Shown: positions 8,829-17,433, numbered from the stretch's first letter. The stretch: DNA of 57,492 nt from Collinsella sp. (GCA_019414515.1 DXLX01000005.1:1-57492); one strand, 5' to 3'. Notes: generated by a model from the letters alone, not told the origin. Numbers and translations are program-made.

Positions 8829-8863
8829 AAGGGCGGCGGACCCCAATTGGATCCGCCGCCCTT
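8829..8863 (-). terminator. Intrinsic terminator after clpB
   Basis: Twelve-base arms AAGGGCGGCGGA (8829-8840) and TCCGCCGCCCTT (8852-8863). On the minus strand the hairpin runs into TTTTTCG. It ends the clpB transcript. Confidence 0.85.
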
Positions 8864-8907
8864 GGCGTTTAGAGACGGCTGGCAGATTTTAAGGCATGGC
8901 CCAAAAC

Positions 8908-11535
8908 CTACTCGGCGTCGGGGACCTCGTAGGTGGCCGCCGGCGTGTTGTCGCACACGACGGTAAAGCCGCCGTCCTTGTCGACATCGACCGTCACCTG
9001 ATCGCCCTCACGCACCGTGCCGTCGATGATAGCGGCGGCGATGGCATCCACGACCTCGCGCTGAACCAGACGCTTGAGCGGACGGGCGCCAAAGACCGGG
9101 TCCAAGCCGCCCACGGCGAGCATCTGCTTGGCCGCCGGGGTGATGGCAAGCGTCATGCGCTCCTTGGCCAGACGTGCACGGACGTCGGCGAGCTGAATAT
9201 CGACGATCTTCTCGATCTGCGCCATGCCAAGCGGATGGAACACCACGATATCGTCGATACGGTTGAGGAACTCGGGGCGGAAGGTCTGAGCCATGGCCGC
9301 GTCGACCTGATGGCGCATCTCCTCCTCGTCCTTGCCGGAAAGCTCGGCGATAGCCTTGGAGCCCACGTTAGACGTCATGATGATGATCGTGTTCTTGAAG
9401 GACACCTGGCGACCCTGGCCATCGGTCAGGCGGCCGTCGTCGAGCACCTGCAGCAGCACGTTAAAGACATCCGGATGGGCCTTCTCCATCTCGTCGAGCA
9501 AGATCACAGAGTACGGACGACGGCGCACGGCCTCGGTGAGCTGGCCGCCCTCGTCGTAACCCACGTATCCCGGGGGCGCACCGATCAGACGCTGGACGCT
9601 GAACTTCTCCATGTATTCGGACATGTCGATACGCACGAGCGCGCGCTCGTCATCGAACAGGCACTCGGCCAGCGCCTTGGCGAGCTCGGTCTTGCCCACG
9701 CCGGTGGGACCCAGGAAGAAGAAGCTTCCGATGGGCTTGTCCGGATCGGAGAGGCCCGCACGGCTGCGGCGCACAGCTGCGGCGACGGCGGAGACGGCCT
9801 CGTCCTGGCCGATGACGCGCTTATGCAGCTCGCCCTCCAAGCCCTTCAGCTTGTCGAGCTCGCCCTGCATCATCTTGGACACGGGCACGCCGGTCCAGGC
9901 GCTCACGACCTCTGCAATCTCATCGGAGGTCACCTGTTCGTTGAGACCCTCGCCGTCCTGCTGCTTTTGCGCCTCGAGCGCGGCCTCGGAATCCTGAATC
10001 TGCTGCTGCAGGCCCGGAATCACGGAGTAGCGCAGCTCGGACGCACGGCCCAGGTCGCCGTTGCGCGTCGCGCGCTCCTCTTCGCTCTTGGCCTCGTCGA
10101 GCTGCCCCTTGAGCTCCTGTACGTGGTCGATGGCGTTCTTTTGGTTGAGCCAGCCGGCCTTTTGCACGTTGAGCTTTTCCTGGACCTCGGCGATCTCTTG
10201 GCGCAGGGCCTCCAGACGCTCCTTGGAGGCGTCATCGGTCTCCTTCATGAGCGCCTGCTCCTCGATCTGCAGCTGGGTGAGCTGACGCGTGGTGGCGTCG
10301 ATCTCGACCGGCATGCTGTCGAGCTCCATGCGCAGGCGGCTTGCCGCCTCATCGACCAGATCGATGGCCTTGTCGGGCAGGAAGCGGTCGGCGATATAGC
10401 GATCGGAGAGGTCGGCAGCTGCCACGAGCGCGCTATCGGTGATATGCACGCCGTGGAAGATCTCGTACTTCTCCTTCAGGCCACGCAGGATCGAAATGGT
10501 GTCCTCGACGGAGGGCTCGGAGACCATAACGGTCTGGAAACGACGGGCGAGCGCCGCGTCCTTCTCGATGTACTTGCGGTATTCGTCGAGCGTGGTCGCG
10601 CCGATCGCGTGCAGGTCGCCACGGGCGAGCGCCGGTTTGAGGATGTTGCCGGCGTCCATGGAGCCCTCGGTGGCACCCGCGCCCACGATGGTATGGAGCT
10701 CATCGATGAACAGGATGACCTTGCCCTCGGACTTCTGTACCTCCTTGAGCACGGCCTTCAAGCGGTCCTCAAACTCGCCGCGGTACTTGGCGCCGGCGAC
10801 CAGCGCGCTCATGTCGAGCTCGATGAGGTCGCGGTCGCGCAGGGTGCTCGGCACGTCGCCGGCCACGATACGCTGGGCGATGCCCTCGACGATGGCCGTC
10901 TTGCCCACGCCCGGCTCGCCGATGAGCACGGGGTTATTCTTGGTGCGGCGGGACAGGACCTGGATGGTGCGGCGAATCTCGTCGGTACGGCCGATGACCG
11001 GATCGAGCTTGCCGGCGCGGGCAAGGTCGCAGATGTTGCGTCCGTACTGCTCCAGCGCCTCAAACTGAGTCTTGTCCTCGGCAGACGTCACGCGGTCATC
11101 GCCACGCAGCTCCTCGTAGACCTGCTCAATGCGCTCCTTGGTCACGCCGGCATCGCGCAGCACGCGGCCCGCCTCGCCCTTGTCTTCGGCAAGTGCCATC
11201 AGCAGATGCTCGGTCACCACAAAGCTGTCGCCCATCTTGGTGGCCTTCTTCTCGGCCTTCTCGATGACGCGGACGAGCTCGTTGGACAGGCCCATCTGCT
11301 GGCCCTCGCCCGAAACCTTGGGCGCGTGGTCGATGGCATCCTGTGTGGAGCGTGCGAGCTGAGCCGGGTCGGCACCGATGCGCTCGATGATCACGGAGAT
11401 ATTGCGCTCGCCGGCACCGAGCAGGGCAGACAGCAGATGAATCGGCTCCACCGCGCCAGCCTGCGCGTCGGCAGCCGTGCTCATGGCGGTCTGCAACGCC
11501 TCGCGCGACGTCATTGCTAGCTTATCGATTCTCAT
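8908..11535 (-). CDS. clpB: ClpB, ATP-dependent disaggregase
   Basis: ClpB is a cytoplasmic hexameric AAA+ unfoldase that works with DnaK to rescue aggregated proteins. The 875 residues show the Clp N-domain, first Walker A GEPGVGKT, the coiled-coil middle domain (around residues 400-520), second Walker A GPTGVGKT and the C-terminal small domain. Length is normal for the family. ATG at 11535 follows AGGTGATTCC. The promoter carries the same 27-bp dyad as dnaK, so heat-shock control by HspR is likely. It is transcribed alone and ends at a strong terminator. Confidence 0.97.
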   Translation of the reverse strand: MRIDKLAMTSREALQTAMSTAADAQAGAVEPIHLLSALLGAGERNISVIIERIGADPAQLARSTQDAIDHAPKVSGEGQQMGLSNELVRVIEKAEKKATKMGDSFVVTEHLLMALAEDKGEAGRVLRDAGVTKERIEQVYEELRGDDRVTSAEDKTQFEALEQYGRNICDLARAGKLDPVIGRTDEIRRTIQVLSRRTKNNPVLIGEPGVGKTAIVEGIAQRIVAGDVPSTLRDRDLIELDMSALVAGAKYRGEFEDRLKAVLKEVQKSEGKVILFIDELHTIVGAGATEGSMDAGNILKPALARGDLHAIGATTLDEYRKYIEKDAALARRFQTVMVSEPSVEDTISILRGLKEKYEIFHGVHITDSALVAAADLSDRYIADRFLPDKAIDLVDEAASRLRMELDSMPVEIDATTRQLTQLQIEEQALMKETDDASKERLEALRQEIAEVQEKLNVQKAGWLNQKNAIDHVQELKGQLDEAKSEEERATRNGDLGRASELRYSVIPGLQQQIQDSEAALEAQKQQDGEGLNEQVTSDEIAEVVSAWTGVPVSKMMQGELDKLKGLEGELHKRVIGQDEAVSAVAAAVRRSRAGLSDPDKPIGSFFFLGPTGVGKTELAKALAECLFDDERALVRIDMSEYMEKFSVQRLIGAPPGYVGYDEGGQLTEAVRRRPYSVILLDEMEKAHPDVFNVLLQVLDDGRLTDGQGRQVSFKNTIIIMTSNVGSKAIAELSGKDEEEMRHQVDAAMAQTFRPEFLNRIDDIVVFHPLGMAQIEKIVDIQLADVRARLAKERMTLAITPAAKQMLAVGGLDPVFGARPLKRLVQREVVDAIAAAIIDGTVREGDQVTVDVDKDGGFTVVCDNTPAATYEVPDAE

Positions 11536-11624
11536 GGAATCACCTCTCTTGGGGTGGCCGCCCTACGGGGCGGCTTCACGTTGTTCGAGAAGTATTGTTG
11601 CCAGCTTTGCGCGATCTTATACAC

Positions 11625-11651
11625 AAATCTAAGTCTCTATATATAAGATTT
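11625..11651. promoter_or_regulatory. Candidate HspR operator upstream of clpB
   Basis: AAATCTAAGTC, five variable bases, then ATATAAGATTT. The same 22 fixed bases occur upstream of dnaK at 20285-20311. The outer arms AAATCT and AGATTT are inverted. It lies 90 bp upstream of the clpB start and overlaps plausible -35/-10 boxes on the minus strand. It differs from the actinobacterial HAIR consensus (CTTGAGT-N7-ACTCAAG). Confidence 0.6.
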
Positions 11652-11711
11652 TCTGAGTGATTGAGAGATAGGGGTAAAGATGTCGGCCCGCCGCCGCACA
11701 GGTGCGCTACC

Positions 11712-11899
11712 GTCTCAATCTGTAACATCTATCGACCGTTTCTGGCTCCAGATGTTACAAATCGAGACGAATTGTTCAGCGGCACCCGTTTGTCTCAATC
11801 TGTAACATCTACTCGGCAAATAGAGCTCTATCTGTTACAAATCGAGACAAACCGAGAACCACCACAAAGGGGACAGGCACCTTTGTGGTGGTTTTCGAC
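11712..11899. repeat. 188-bp compound palindromic repeat, copy 1
   Basis: Three successive hairpins: GTCTCAATCTGTAACATCT (11712-11730) with its inverted partner at 11750-11768, a second GTCTCAATCTGTAACA hairpin at 11792-11849, and AACCACCACAAAGG (11857-11870) with a perfect 14-base partner at 11880-11893 around GGACAGGCA. A collinear copy of the same length lies at 12780-12967. The stretch 11536-12002 otherwise holds only the clpB promoter and the next gene's leader. Confidence 0.8.
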
Positions 11900-12002
11900 G
11901 CTAACGGTCGACCATCTCGCGCCATGAGATTAAACTTGAATTGTTCTCTGAACATATCCATTTCTGCCTATCCTCAACAGATCTTTGTCTCGAGGAGCGC
12001 AT

Positions 12003-12671
12003 ATGAAGCCGCCTCATTCCACCGGTCGCAACGTCATCGCCATTCTCGCCATACCCATCGTGATGCTCTTCCTTATCGTCATCACGCCCTTTTCTTTTGG
12101 TATCGCCTCGCCCTTCGATCTTTGCGGGATGATCGACGCCGGCTCGCGTGCCACCTCGCTCTCCTTTGTCTGCCGTGGCGTGTTCTACGAATATGCAATT
12201 CCCACCGGACTTTGGCAGTCCAAGTTACCGTTGCTCGGTCAGATCGACGGATGCTCCCCCTATTTCTGCCTTGGACCTCAGGCGCTAAACTATCTAATCG
12301 ACGACCAGCCACTCGACTCCATCGGCCTTGCCTACGACTACGCACCAAACACCGATGAGCGCCACATGAACCAAGTCCTCGACAAGATGCTTGGACAGTG
12401 CGGGCTCACCGAGGAGGCCGGTCGAACCATCTATAGCAACCAGAAATTAAAGCGAACAGAACTCCGCCGTGTCGGAAAAATCAAAGGGCGAAACAGGGCC
12501 GCCTACTGGGATGCCTGGGCAACACGCGACAAGGGCGAATTCGGACACAGCACCTATATGGTCACTGTCTACACCAAAGACGGAATTAAGGACAATGTTG
12601 ACGATTTCGCGTCATCCAAACTCGGCATCCCCAAAACAACCAAACCCGCCAGCCCGGATGAAATCCTGTAG
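12003..12671 (+). CDS. Membrane-anchored hypothetical protein between direct repeats
   Basis: I do not recognise this 222-residue protein. It has a short N-terminal cytoplasmic part, one hydrophobic segment (residues about 11-35, VIAILAIPIVMLFLIVITPF) and an external domain with several Cys (CGM, CRG, CSPYFCLG). A basic helical stretch and a Lys-rich tail follow. ATG at 12003 follows GAGGAGCGCAT. The gene is alone and flanked on both sides by copies of a 188-bp repeat, so it could be a small insertion or an unstable locus. Its AT content is somewhat higher than that of neighbours. Confidence 0.6.
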   Translation: MKPPHSTGRNVIAILAIPIVMLFLIVITPFSFGIASPFDLCGMIDAGSRATSLSFVCRGVFYEYAIPTGLWQSKLPLLGQIDGCSPYFCLGPQALNYLIDDQPLDSIGLAYDYAPNTDERHMNQVLDKMLGQCGLTEEAGRTIYSNQKLKRTELRRVGKIKGRNRAAYWDAWATRDKGEFGHSTYMVTVYTKDGIKDNVDDFASSKLGIPKTTKPASPDEIL

Positions 12672-12723
12672 AGACGCTCATTAGAATGTCGTTCAGCGAG
12701 CGTGGCAGCATCGAGCTCGCCCC

Positions 12724-12760
12724 CACCACCACAAAGGGGACAGGAGCCTTTGTGATGATC
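12724..12760. repeat. GGGGACAGG palindromic element
   Basis: CACCACCACAAAGG, then GGACAGGAG, then CCTTTGTGATGATC. It is an imperfect version of the third hairpin of the 188-bp repeat, placed just upstream of copy 2. Confidence 0.55.
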
Positions 12761-12779
12761 TTCGGCCCCGGCTTTCACC

Positions 12780-12967
12780 ATCTCGATCTATAACATCTAG
12801 CTGCCGTTTTGGACCTCAGATGTTACAGATCGAGACGAAATGTTCAGCAGTTCCCGTTTATCTAAATCTGTAACAACTACTCGGCAAATAAGGGTCTACC
12901 TGTTACAGAACGAGACAAACCGCGGACCACCACAAAGGTGCCTGTCCCCTTCATGGTGGTTTTCGAC
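12780..12967. repeat. 188-bp compound palindromic repeat, copy 2
   Basis: Collinear with 11712-11899 in the same orientation and of identical length. First hairpin TCTCGATCTATAACATCT (12781-12798) pairs with 12818-12835. The spacer reads GAAATGTTCAGCAGTTCCCG against GAATTGTTCAGCGGCACCCG in copy 1. The last hairpin has the core inverted (TGCCTGTCCCC instead of GGGGACAGGCA). It lies in the gene-free stretch 12672-13135. Confidence 0.8.
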
Positions 12968-13052
12968 AAAAGAAGCCGCCCCGATAGCAGAGGCGGCATC
13001 AAGCAAGTCTATTTATTAGCGTCCCTCAAGACCCAACGAGAACGTCGCGGTA

Positions 13053-13124
13053 GCCCCTGCCACACCTTTCCCTCGGGCGACCCTCGCGAAGCGCGTGAGC
13101 ACGAGGGAAAGGTGTGGCAGGGGC
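13053..13124. terminator. Long perfect inverted repeat after the hydratase gene
   Basis: A 23-base arm at 13053-13075 (GCCCCTGCCACACCTTTCCC and three more) is perfectly inverted at 13102-13124 around a 26-base loop. It lies 12 bases past the stop of the minus-strand hydratase gene. No T-run follows, so it may be a 3' mRNA stabiliser or palindromic repeat instead of a classic terminator. Confidence 0.5.
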
Positions 13125-13135
13125 GTACAGCAGAG

Positions 13136-15436
13136 TTACTCGGCAGCGGCCTTGAACTTGTTGTAGTTGATCAGGCAGCCAGCTTTGACGATGGCACGCT
13201 CCTCTGCCGTCATATCGGCAATGTAAAGCTCAATCTGCTCGACCGTGCCGTCGGCGCGCACCACGTAGGCGGCGATGTCCTTTAGGTCGCCATCGAGCGC
13301 AGCGCGGATACCCGGCACAAAGACGTAGTCGCCCACCTCAAAGCTGGGCTCGGCCTCCATCTGGAAGGGCACCATGCCCCAGTTCATCACGTTGGAGCGA
13401 TAGCGCTTGGTGGCGTACTCGTGGACGATGTTGGCCAGGCCGCCAATTACGCGCTGGCAGCTCGCGGCCTGCTCGCGGGCAGAGCCATCGCCCGGCTTCT
13501 TGGCGTAGAGCATGGAGCCGTACTCGGTTGCCCTGGCATCGGCCGCGACACCCGCGCCGGTCAGCGCCTCAAACACGCTGGCAAGCTCGGCATCGAGTGC
13601 CACCAGGTCGCCCGCTGCCTCGCCGGCAATGCGGCGCTTTTCCACCGCGTCGACCTCCTTGGAGCGGCCCACGTAGGCAGGGTCGCGACGGCTGAGCGTA
13701 AACTCGGCCAGACCCAGCGGGTTGGAGCGGAAGGAGCTCGTCTCGCCCGAGGGAATGAGCTCGTCGGTCGTAGTGACCGGGTCCATGATCTTGGAGCACA
13801 CCTTGAGCAGGATATCATCGCCGAGCGGCTCCATCGCGGGCCACGGCTTGATGTTGGGACCCTCGACCAGCTCGTCAGCAGGCTCCGCCTTGCCAAAGCC
13901 CCAGTACACGCGCTTTTTGTACGGCGCGTCGTCAAAGGTGTACTCGCAGGCCTCGTCCCAAGTCTCCTCGGGCAGGTCGGTCGCCGGCGTCAGGACGCCG
14001 CCGTTGGCAGCCGTCGCCGCAATGGAGCGGGCGTCCATCAGGGCCACGGCGCTCAGCTGACCGTTGCCCGGCTTGGAACCCTCGCGATTGGGGAAGTTGC
14101 GCGTGGTGTGGCGGATCGAAAGGCCGTTGTTGGCAGGCGTGTCGCCGGCGCCGAAGCACGGGCCGCAGAATGCCGTGCGCACAATCGCGCCGGCCTCCAT
14201 AAGGTCGTAGATGTAGCCGCGGCGTGTAAGCTCGAGTGCCACGGGCTGGCTCGTGGGATAGACCGACAGCGAGAACTCGCCGCAGCCGGTGTTAGCGCCC
14301 TTGAGCACGCGAGCAGCCTGGACCACGGAGTCGTAGTTGCCGCCCGAGCAGCCGGCGATAACGCCCTGCTGCACGTGCAGCTTGCCGTCGACGATCTTGT
14401 CGAGCAGGCTAAAGTGCGTCTTGCCCTCGCCGATCTTGGCGGCCTCGAGCTCCACCTCATGCAGGATGTCCTCGAGGTTCTCGTTGAGCTCGTCGATCTC
14501 AAAGCCGTTAGAAGGATGGAACGGCAACGCGATCATGGGCTTGATACTCGACAGATCGACTTCGACGCAGCCGTCGTAGTAGGCAACATCGGCGGGCTTG
14601 AGCTCGCGGTAGTCCTCGCCGCGACCGTGCATGGTCAAAAACGCGTGCGTGTCCTCGTCGGTGGCCCAGATGCTCGACAGGCAGGTGGTCTCGGTGGTCA
14701 TGACGTCGACGCCGTTGCGGTAGTCGGTCGTCATGCTCGCGATACCGGGGCCCACGAACTCCATAACCTTGTTCTTAACGTAACCCTTGGCAAAGACGGC
14801 ACGGATGATGGCGAGCGCCACGTCGTGCGGGCCAACGCCGGGGCGCGGGGCGCCCGTGAGGTAGATGGCAACGACGCCGGGATAGGCGACATCGTAGGTG
14901 TCGCACAGCAGCTGCTTTGCCAGCTCGCCGCCGCCCTCGCCAACGGCCATGGTGCCCAGAGCGCCGTAGCGGGTGTGCGAGTCGGAACCCAGAATCATCT
15001 TGCCGCAACCGGCGAAGTTCTCACGCATAAAGGAGTGGATGACGGCGATGTGCGGCGGAACGAAGATGCCGCCGTACTTCTTGGCCGCAGAAAGGCCAAA
15101 GACGTGGTCGTCCTCGTTGATGGTGCCGCCCACGGCGCACAGCGAGTTGTGGCAGTTGGTGAGCACGTAGGGCAGCGGGAACTGCTCCATGCCCGAGGCG
15201 CGCGCCGTCTGGATGATGCCGACAAAGGTGATGTCGTGGCTCGCCATGGCGTCGAAGCGAATCTTGAGCGCCTCGGGGTCGCCGGACGTATTGTGTGCCT
15301 GGAGGATCGAATACGCGATGGTGCCGCGCTTGGCATCCTCGGGCGTCTGCGTAATACCGCGCTCGGCAGCCTCGGCCTCAGGCACAACCTCGCTGCCACC
15401 GCGCAGGTAGATGCCGTCCTCGTACAGCTTAACCAT
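13136..15436 (-). CDS. Aconitase-family hydratase (YbhJ-like)
   Basis: A 766-residue member of the aconitase superfamily, which isomerise or hydrate tri- or dicarboxylic acids with a [4Fe-4S] cluster. Family motifs include SDSHTRYGALGTMAVGEGG near residue 170, GCSGGNYDS, and CGPCFGAGDTPAN, giving cluster cysteines. A swivel domain follows at the C terminus (RSNVMNWGMVPF). The size and start (MVKLYEDGIYLRGG) match the YbhJ-type hydratases, not citrate-cycle aconitase. ATG at 15436 follows GGGAG; the longer upstream frame lacks a ribosome site. Substrate unknown. It is monocistronic, between repeats on both sides. Confidence 0.82.
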   Translation of the reverse strand: MVKLYEDGIYLRGGSEVVPEAEAAERGITQTPEDAKRGTIAYSILQAHNTSGDPEALKIRFDAMASHDITFVGIIQTARASGMEQFPLPYVLTNCHNSLCAVGGTINEDDHVFGLSAAKKYGGIFVPPHIAVIHSFMRENFAGCGKMILGSDSHTRYGALGTMAVGEGGGELAKQLLCDTYDVAYPGVVAIYLTGAPRPGVGPHDVALAIIRAVFAKGYVKNKVMEFVGPGIASMTTDYRNGVDVMTTETTCLSSIWATDEDTHAFLTMHGRGEDYRELKPADVAYYDGCVEVDLSSIKPMIALPFHPSNGFEIDELNENLEDILHEVELEAAKIGEGKTHFSLLDKIVDGKLHVQQGVIAGCSGGNYDSVVQAARVLKGANTGCGEFSLSVYPTSQPVALELTRRGYIYDLMEAGAIVRTAFCGPCFGAGDTPANNGLSIRHTTRNFPNREGSKPGNGQLSAVALMDARSIAATAANGGVLTPATDLPEETWDEACEYTFDDAPYKKRVYWGFGKAEPADELVEGPNIKPWPAMEPLGDDILLKVCSKIMDPVTTTDELIPSGETSSFRSNPLGLAEFTLSRRDPAYVGRSKEVDAVEKRRIAGEAAGDLVALDAELASVFEALTGAGVAADARATEYGSMLYAKKPGDGSAREQAASCQRVIGGLANIVHEYATKRYRSNVMNWGMVPFQMEAEPSFEVGDYVFVPGIRAALDGDLKDIAAYVVRADGTVEQIELYIADMTAEERAIVKAGCLINYNKFKAAAE

Positions 15437-15661
15437 ACTGTCTCCCACTCTGCCCAAAAGATTTGGGCGCATAGCATACATTCGTTCAATATCGTGCCAT
15501 AGAACGGTTGCGAGTGGGTTACGAATCTGCACGTTCACTTTATCTCAGTAAAGTAAAGGACGAGCACCTTGCATCACTCTCTGGACAAGGAGTGTCCCAA
15601 AGTGCCGGCACAAAAGGAACGTCCCCAACTGCCAAGTGCCGCAAGAATGTCCCCTTTGACC

Positions 15662-15690
15662 AGTCATTTAAGAACGTCCCCAATGACTAC
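15662..15690. repeat. ACGTCCCC palindromic element
   Basis: AGTCATT (15662-15668), TAAGAACGTCCCC, then AATGACT. Related TAAG(A/T)ACGTCCCC loops with different stems are at 47513-47537, 54130-54158 and 54167-54201. A partial copy (GGAACGTCCCCAACTG) is at 15620-15638. This lies in the gene-free stretch 15437-15875. Confidence 0.7.
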
Positions 15691-15730
15691 CGCATCCGGA
15701 GCAAGGCAACGCCGCAGGTAGAGGACGGAC

Positions 15731-15878
15731 AGCGAGCGACGTCCAGAGCGAACAAGTTGGCATGAAAAAGGCAAGGCATAGACCTTCTGGTCATGCCTTG
15801 CCTTTTGAATGACAAATTGTCGCTCTGGACGTCGCGCAGCGTCGGCCCGTTACGCGGGTTGGTAAAACCGCGTAACTA
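15731..15878. repeat. Three-hairpin structured repeat, copy A
   Basis: Outer stem GCGACGTCCAGAGCGA (15736-15751) pairs with 15820-15835. Inside it, AAAAGGCAAGGCATAGACC (15766-15784) pairs with 15789-15806 around TTCT. A third stem GTTACGCGG (15849-15857) pairs with 15868-15876. The third stem overlaps the stop codon of hspR on the minus strand. A second copy at 44801-44955 preserves the stems by paired base changes. The inner hairpin, flanked by A and T runs, can also act as a terminator in both directions. Confidence 0.8.
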
Positions 15879-16292
15879 CAAATCCCCGCCTGCGCCCAAA
15901 AGTTTGCGCATGACCTGTTCGGGGTTGACCGAGCCGTCGCGCGGGGCCAGGGCGGTGATCTTCTTCTGCATCTTGTACTCGTGCAGCTCGTCCTCGAGCT
16001 GGCGCACGCGGGCACGAAGCTTTTCGTTCTCGCGCTCGCGCTCCTCAGCACGCTCCTTCATATCGAGGATGCGCACCACGCCGGCAAGGTTGATACCCTC
16101 GTCGGTCAGCTGGTTGATGAGCTCCAAGCGCTCGATATCGGCACGCGAATACAGGCGCGTGTTGCCGCCCGAGCGCTGGGGATTCACCAAGCCTTTGGAC
16201 TCGTAGACGCGCAGAGTCTGCGGGTGCATGCCGGTCAGCTCGGCCGCCACGCTGATCATGTACAGCGGTTTGTTCCTATTGTCCTCGGCCAT
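15876..16292 (-). CDS. hspR: HspR, MerR-family heat-shock repressor
   Basis: HspR represses chaperone genes and is usually held active by DnaK as co-repressor. The 138 residues begin with a MerR helix-turn-helix: MISVAAELTGMHPQTLRVYE, then GLVNPQRSGGNTRLYS. A coiled coil follows (residues 75-110, rich in Glu and Arg). The distinctive sequence TGMHPQTLRVYESKGL is typical of HspR over other MerR proteins. ATG at 16292 follows AAAGGGGTCAGGTAGC. It is the last gene of dnaK-grpE-dnaJ-hspR, 73 bp after dnaJ. Matching candidate operators precede dnaK and clpB. Confidence 0.92.
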   Translation of the reverse strand: MAEDNRNKPLYMISVAAELTGMHPQTLRVYESKGLVNPQRSGGNTRLYSRADIERLELINQLTDEGINLAGVVRILDMKERAEERERENEKLRARVRQLEDELHEYKMQKKITALAPRDGSVNPEQVMRKLLGAGGDL

Positions 16293-16364
16293 GCTACCTG
16301 ACCCCTTTCCGTCTCGTTATCGTCCATCATAAGCCCGCGGGCGCGGGCGTGCGCCACGACCGCC

Positions 16365-17330
16365 CTAGTACGTCGCCTTGTAACGGTTGACCTTCTCGCG
16401 ATAGTCGCGCGCGTCGGCCTCGCGCAGCTTGGTCATGGCATCGCGCTCGTCATCAGACAGGTTCGTGGGAACCTGCACCTTAATCTCGACAAGCAGTGCA
16501 CCGGTACGCCCGCGATGCTTAACGTCGGGCGCACCCATCTCCTTAAAGCGGAACTTCTTGCCCGTCTGGGTGCCAGCGGGCACCTTCAGACGAACCGTCG
16601 CGCCGCCGGGCGTCGGCACGTCCACCGTGCAGCCGAGCGCCGCCTCATAGACCGAGACCGGTACCTCCATGGTCACGTCGGCACCTTTACGCTTAAACAG
16701 CGGATGCTCCTCCACGTGCGTGGTCACGACCAGGTCGCCGCGCTCGCCGCCGGCAACGCCATACTCGCCGCGACGTTTGTAGCGCAGCTTGCCGCCGTCG
16801 ACCGCGCCCGCAGGCACCGAGACCGTAATGGTCTGCTGCTCGCCTGTCGAGGGAATGCGATAGGTGACCTTGTGCGTCACGCCGCGAAACGCGTCCTCGG
16901 CCGTCACATCGACGGTCAGCGACAGGTCGCCGCCCTTGCGAGCGCGGCTGCGACCCGCGCCGGCACCGGCAGCGCCCGCAGCCCCGGCAAAGCCCGAGCC
17001 CCAATCGCTGCCCCAGGCGCCGTTGCCGCTAAAGATGCTGTCGAAAATGTCGCCCCAGCCACTGGCGCCCGCGCCGGCACCGTAGCCGCCGCCATACGCG
17101 CCGCCCGCGCCCGGCATGCCGCCAAACATGAGCATCTGGTCGTACTCTTTGCGCTTCTTCTCGTCCGAAAGCGTTTCGTAGGCCTCGCTGATCTCCTTAA
17201 ACTTGGCCTCGTCGCCGCCGGCATCGGGGTGATATTTTTGCGCGAGCTTGCGAAACGCGCTCTTGATCTCTTTATCGGAGGCGCTCTTGGATACGCCCAG
17301 GATGTCATAGAAGGTTTTGCCTGCAGCCAT
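16365..17330 (-). CDS. dnaJ: DnaJ-type co-chaperone without zinc finger
   Basis: A 321-residue Hsp40 that stimulates DnaK ATP hydrolysis and delivers clients. It has an N-terminal J domain (residues 5-70) with the HPD motif in KYHPDAGGDE. A long Gly/Ala-rich linker follows (about 80-140), then the two beta-sandwich C-terminal domains. The CxxCxGxG zinc repeats of classic DnaJ are absent, so it is closer to CbpA/DnaJ2 types. ATG at 17330 is preceded by GGAGCTACG; an upstream in-frame start has no ribosome site. It lies 108 bp after grpE, with a GC-rich hairpin between. Role certain, class clear. Confidence 0.93.
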   Translation of the reverse strand: MAAGKTFYDILGVSKSASDKEIKSAFRKLAQKYHPDAGGDEAKFKEISEAYETLSDEKKRKEYDQMLMFGGMPGAGGAYGGGYGAGAGASGWGDIFDSIFSGNGAWGSDWGSGFAGAAGAAGAGAGRSRARKGGDLSLTVDVTAEDAFRGVTHKVTYRIPSTGEQQTITVSVPAGAVDGGKLRYKRRGEYGVAGGERGDLVVTTHVEEHPLFKRKGADVTMEVPVSVYEAALGCTVDVPTPGGATVRLKVPAGTQTGKKFRFKEMGAPDVKHRGRTGALLVEIKVQVPTNLSDDERDAMTKLREADARDYREKVNRYKATY

Positions 17331-17403
17331 CGTAGCTCCTCTCCTGTTACGTCCGCCGCCCATGCAGACGACGGCTCATGCTTTCATATGGCACTAGGCC
17401 AGA

Positions 17404-17433
17404 AAGGGCCCCGGGTGTTGCCCCGGGGCCCTT
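17404..17433 (-). terminator. GC-rich hairpin between grpE and dnaJ
   Basis: AAGGGCCCCGGG (17404-17415) and CCCGGGGCCCTT (17422-17433), with a six-base loop, directly after the grpE stop. On the minus strand it is followed by TCTGG, not a full T-run. It may be a partial terminator or a processing or stability hairpin that lowers hspR-dnaJ expression relative to dnaK-grpE. Confidence 0.6.

Noticed and set aside
8896..11520. Long plus-strand open frame opposite clpB
   Set aside because: It is a GC-rich antisense shadow: the minus-strand product is unmistakably ClpB and the plus-strand translation has no family motif and no ribosome site.
11712..12967. Direct repeats considered as ends of a classical insertion sequence
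   Set aside because: The gene between is not transposase-like and the repeats are direct, with no target duplication.
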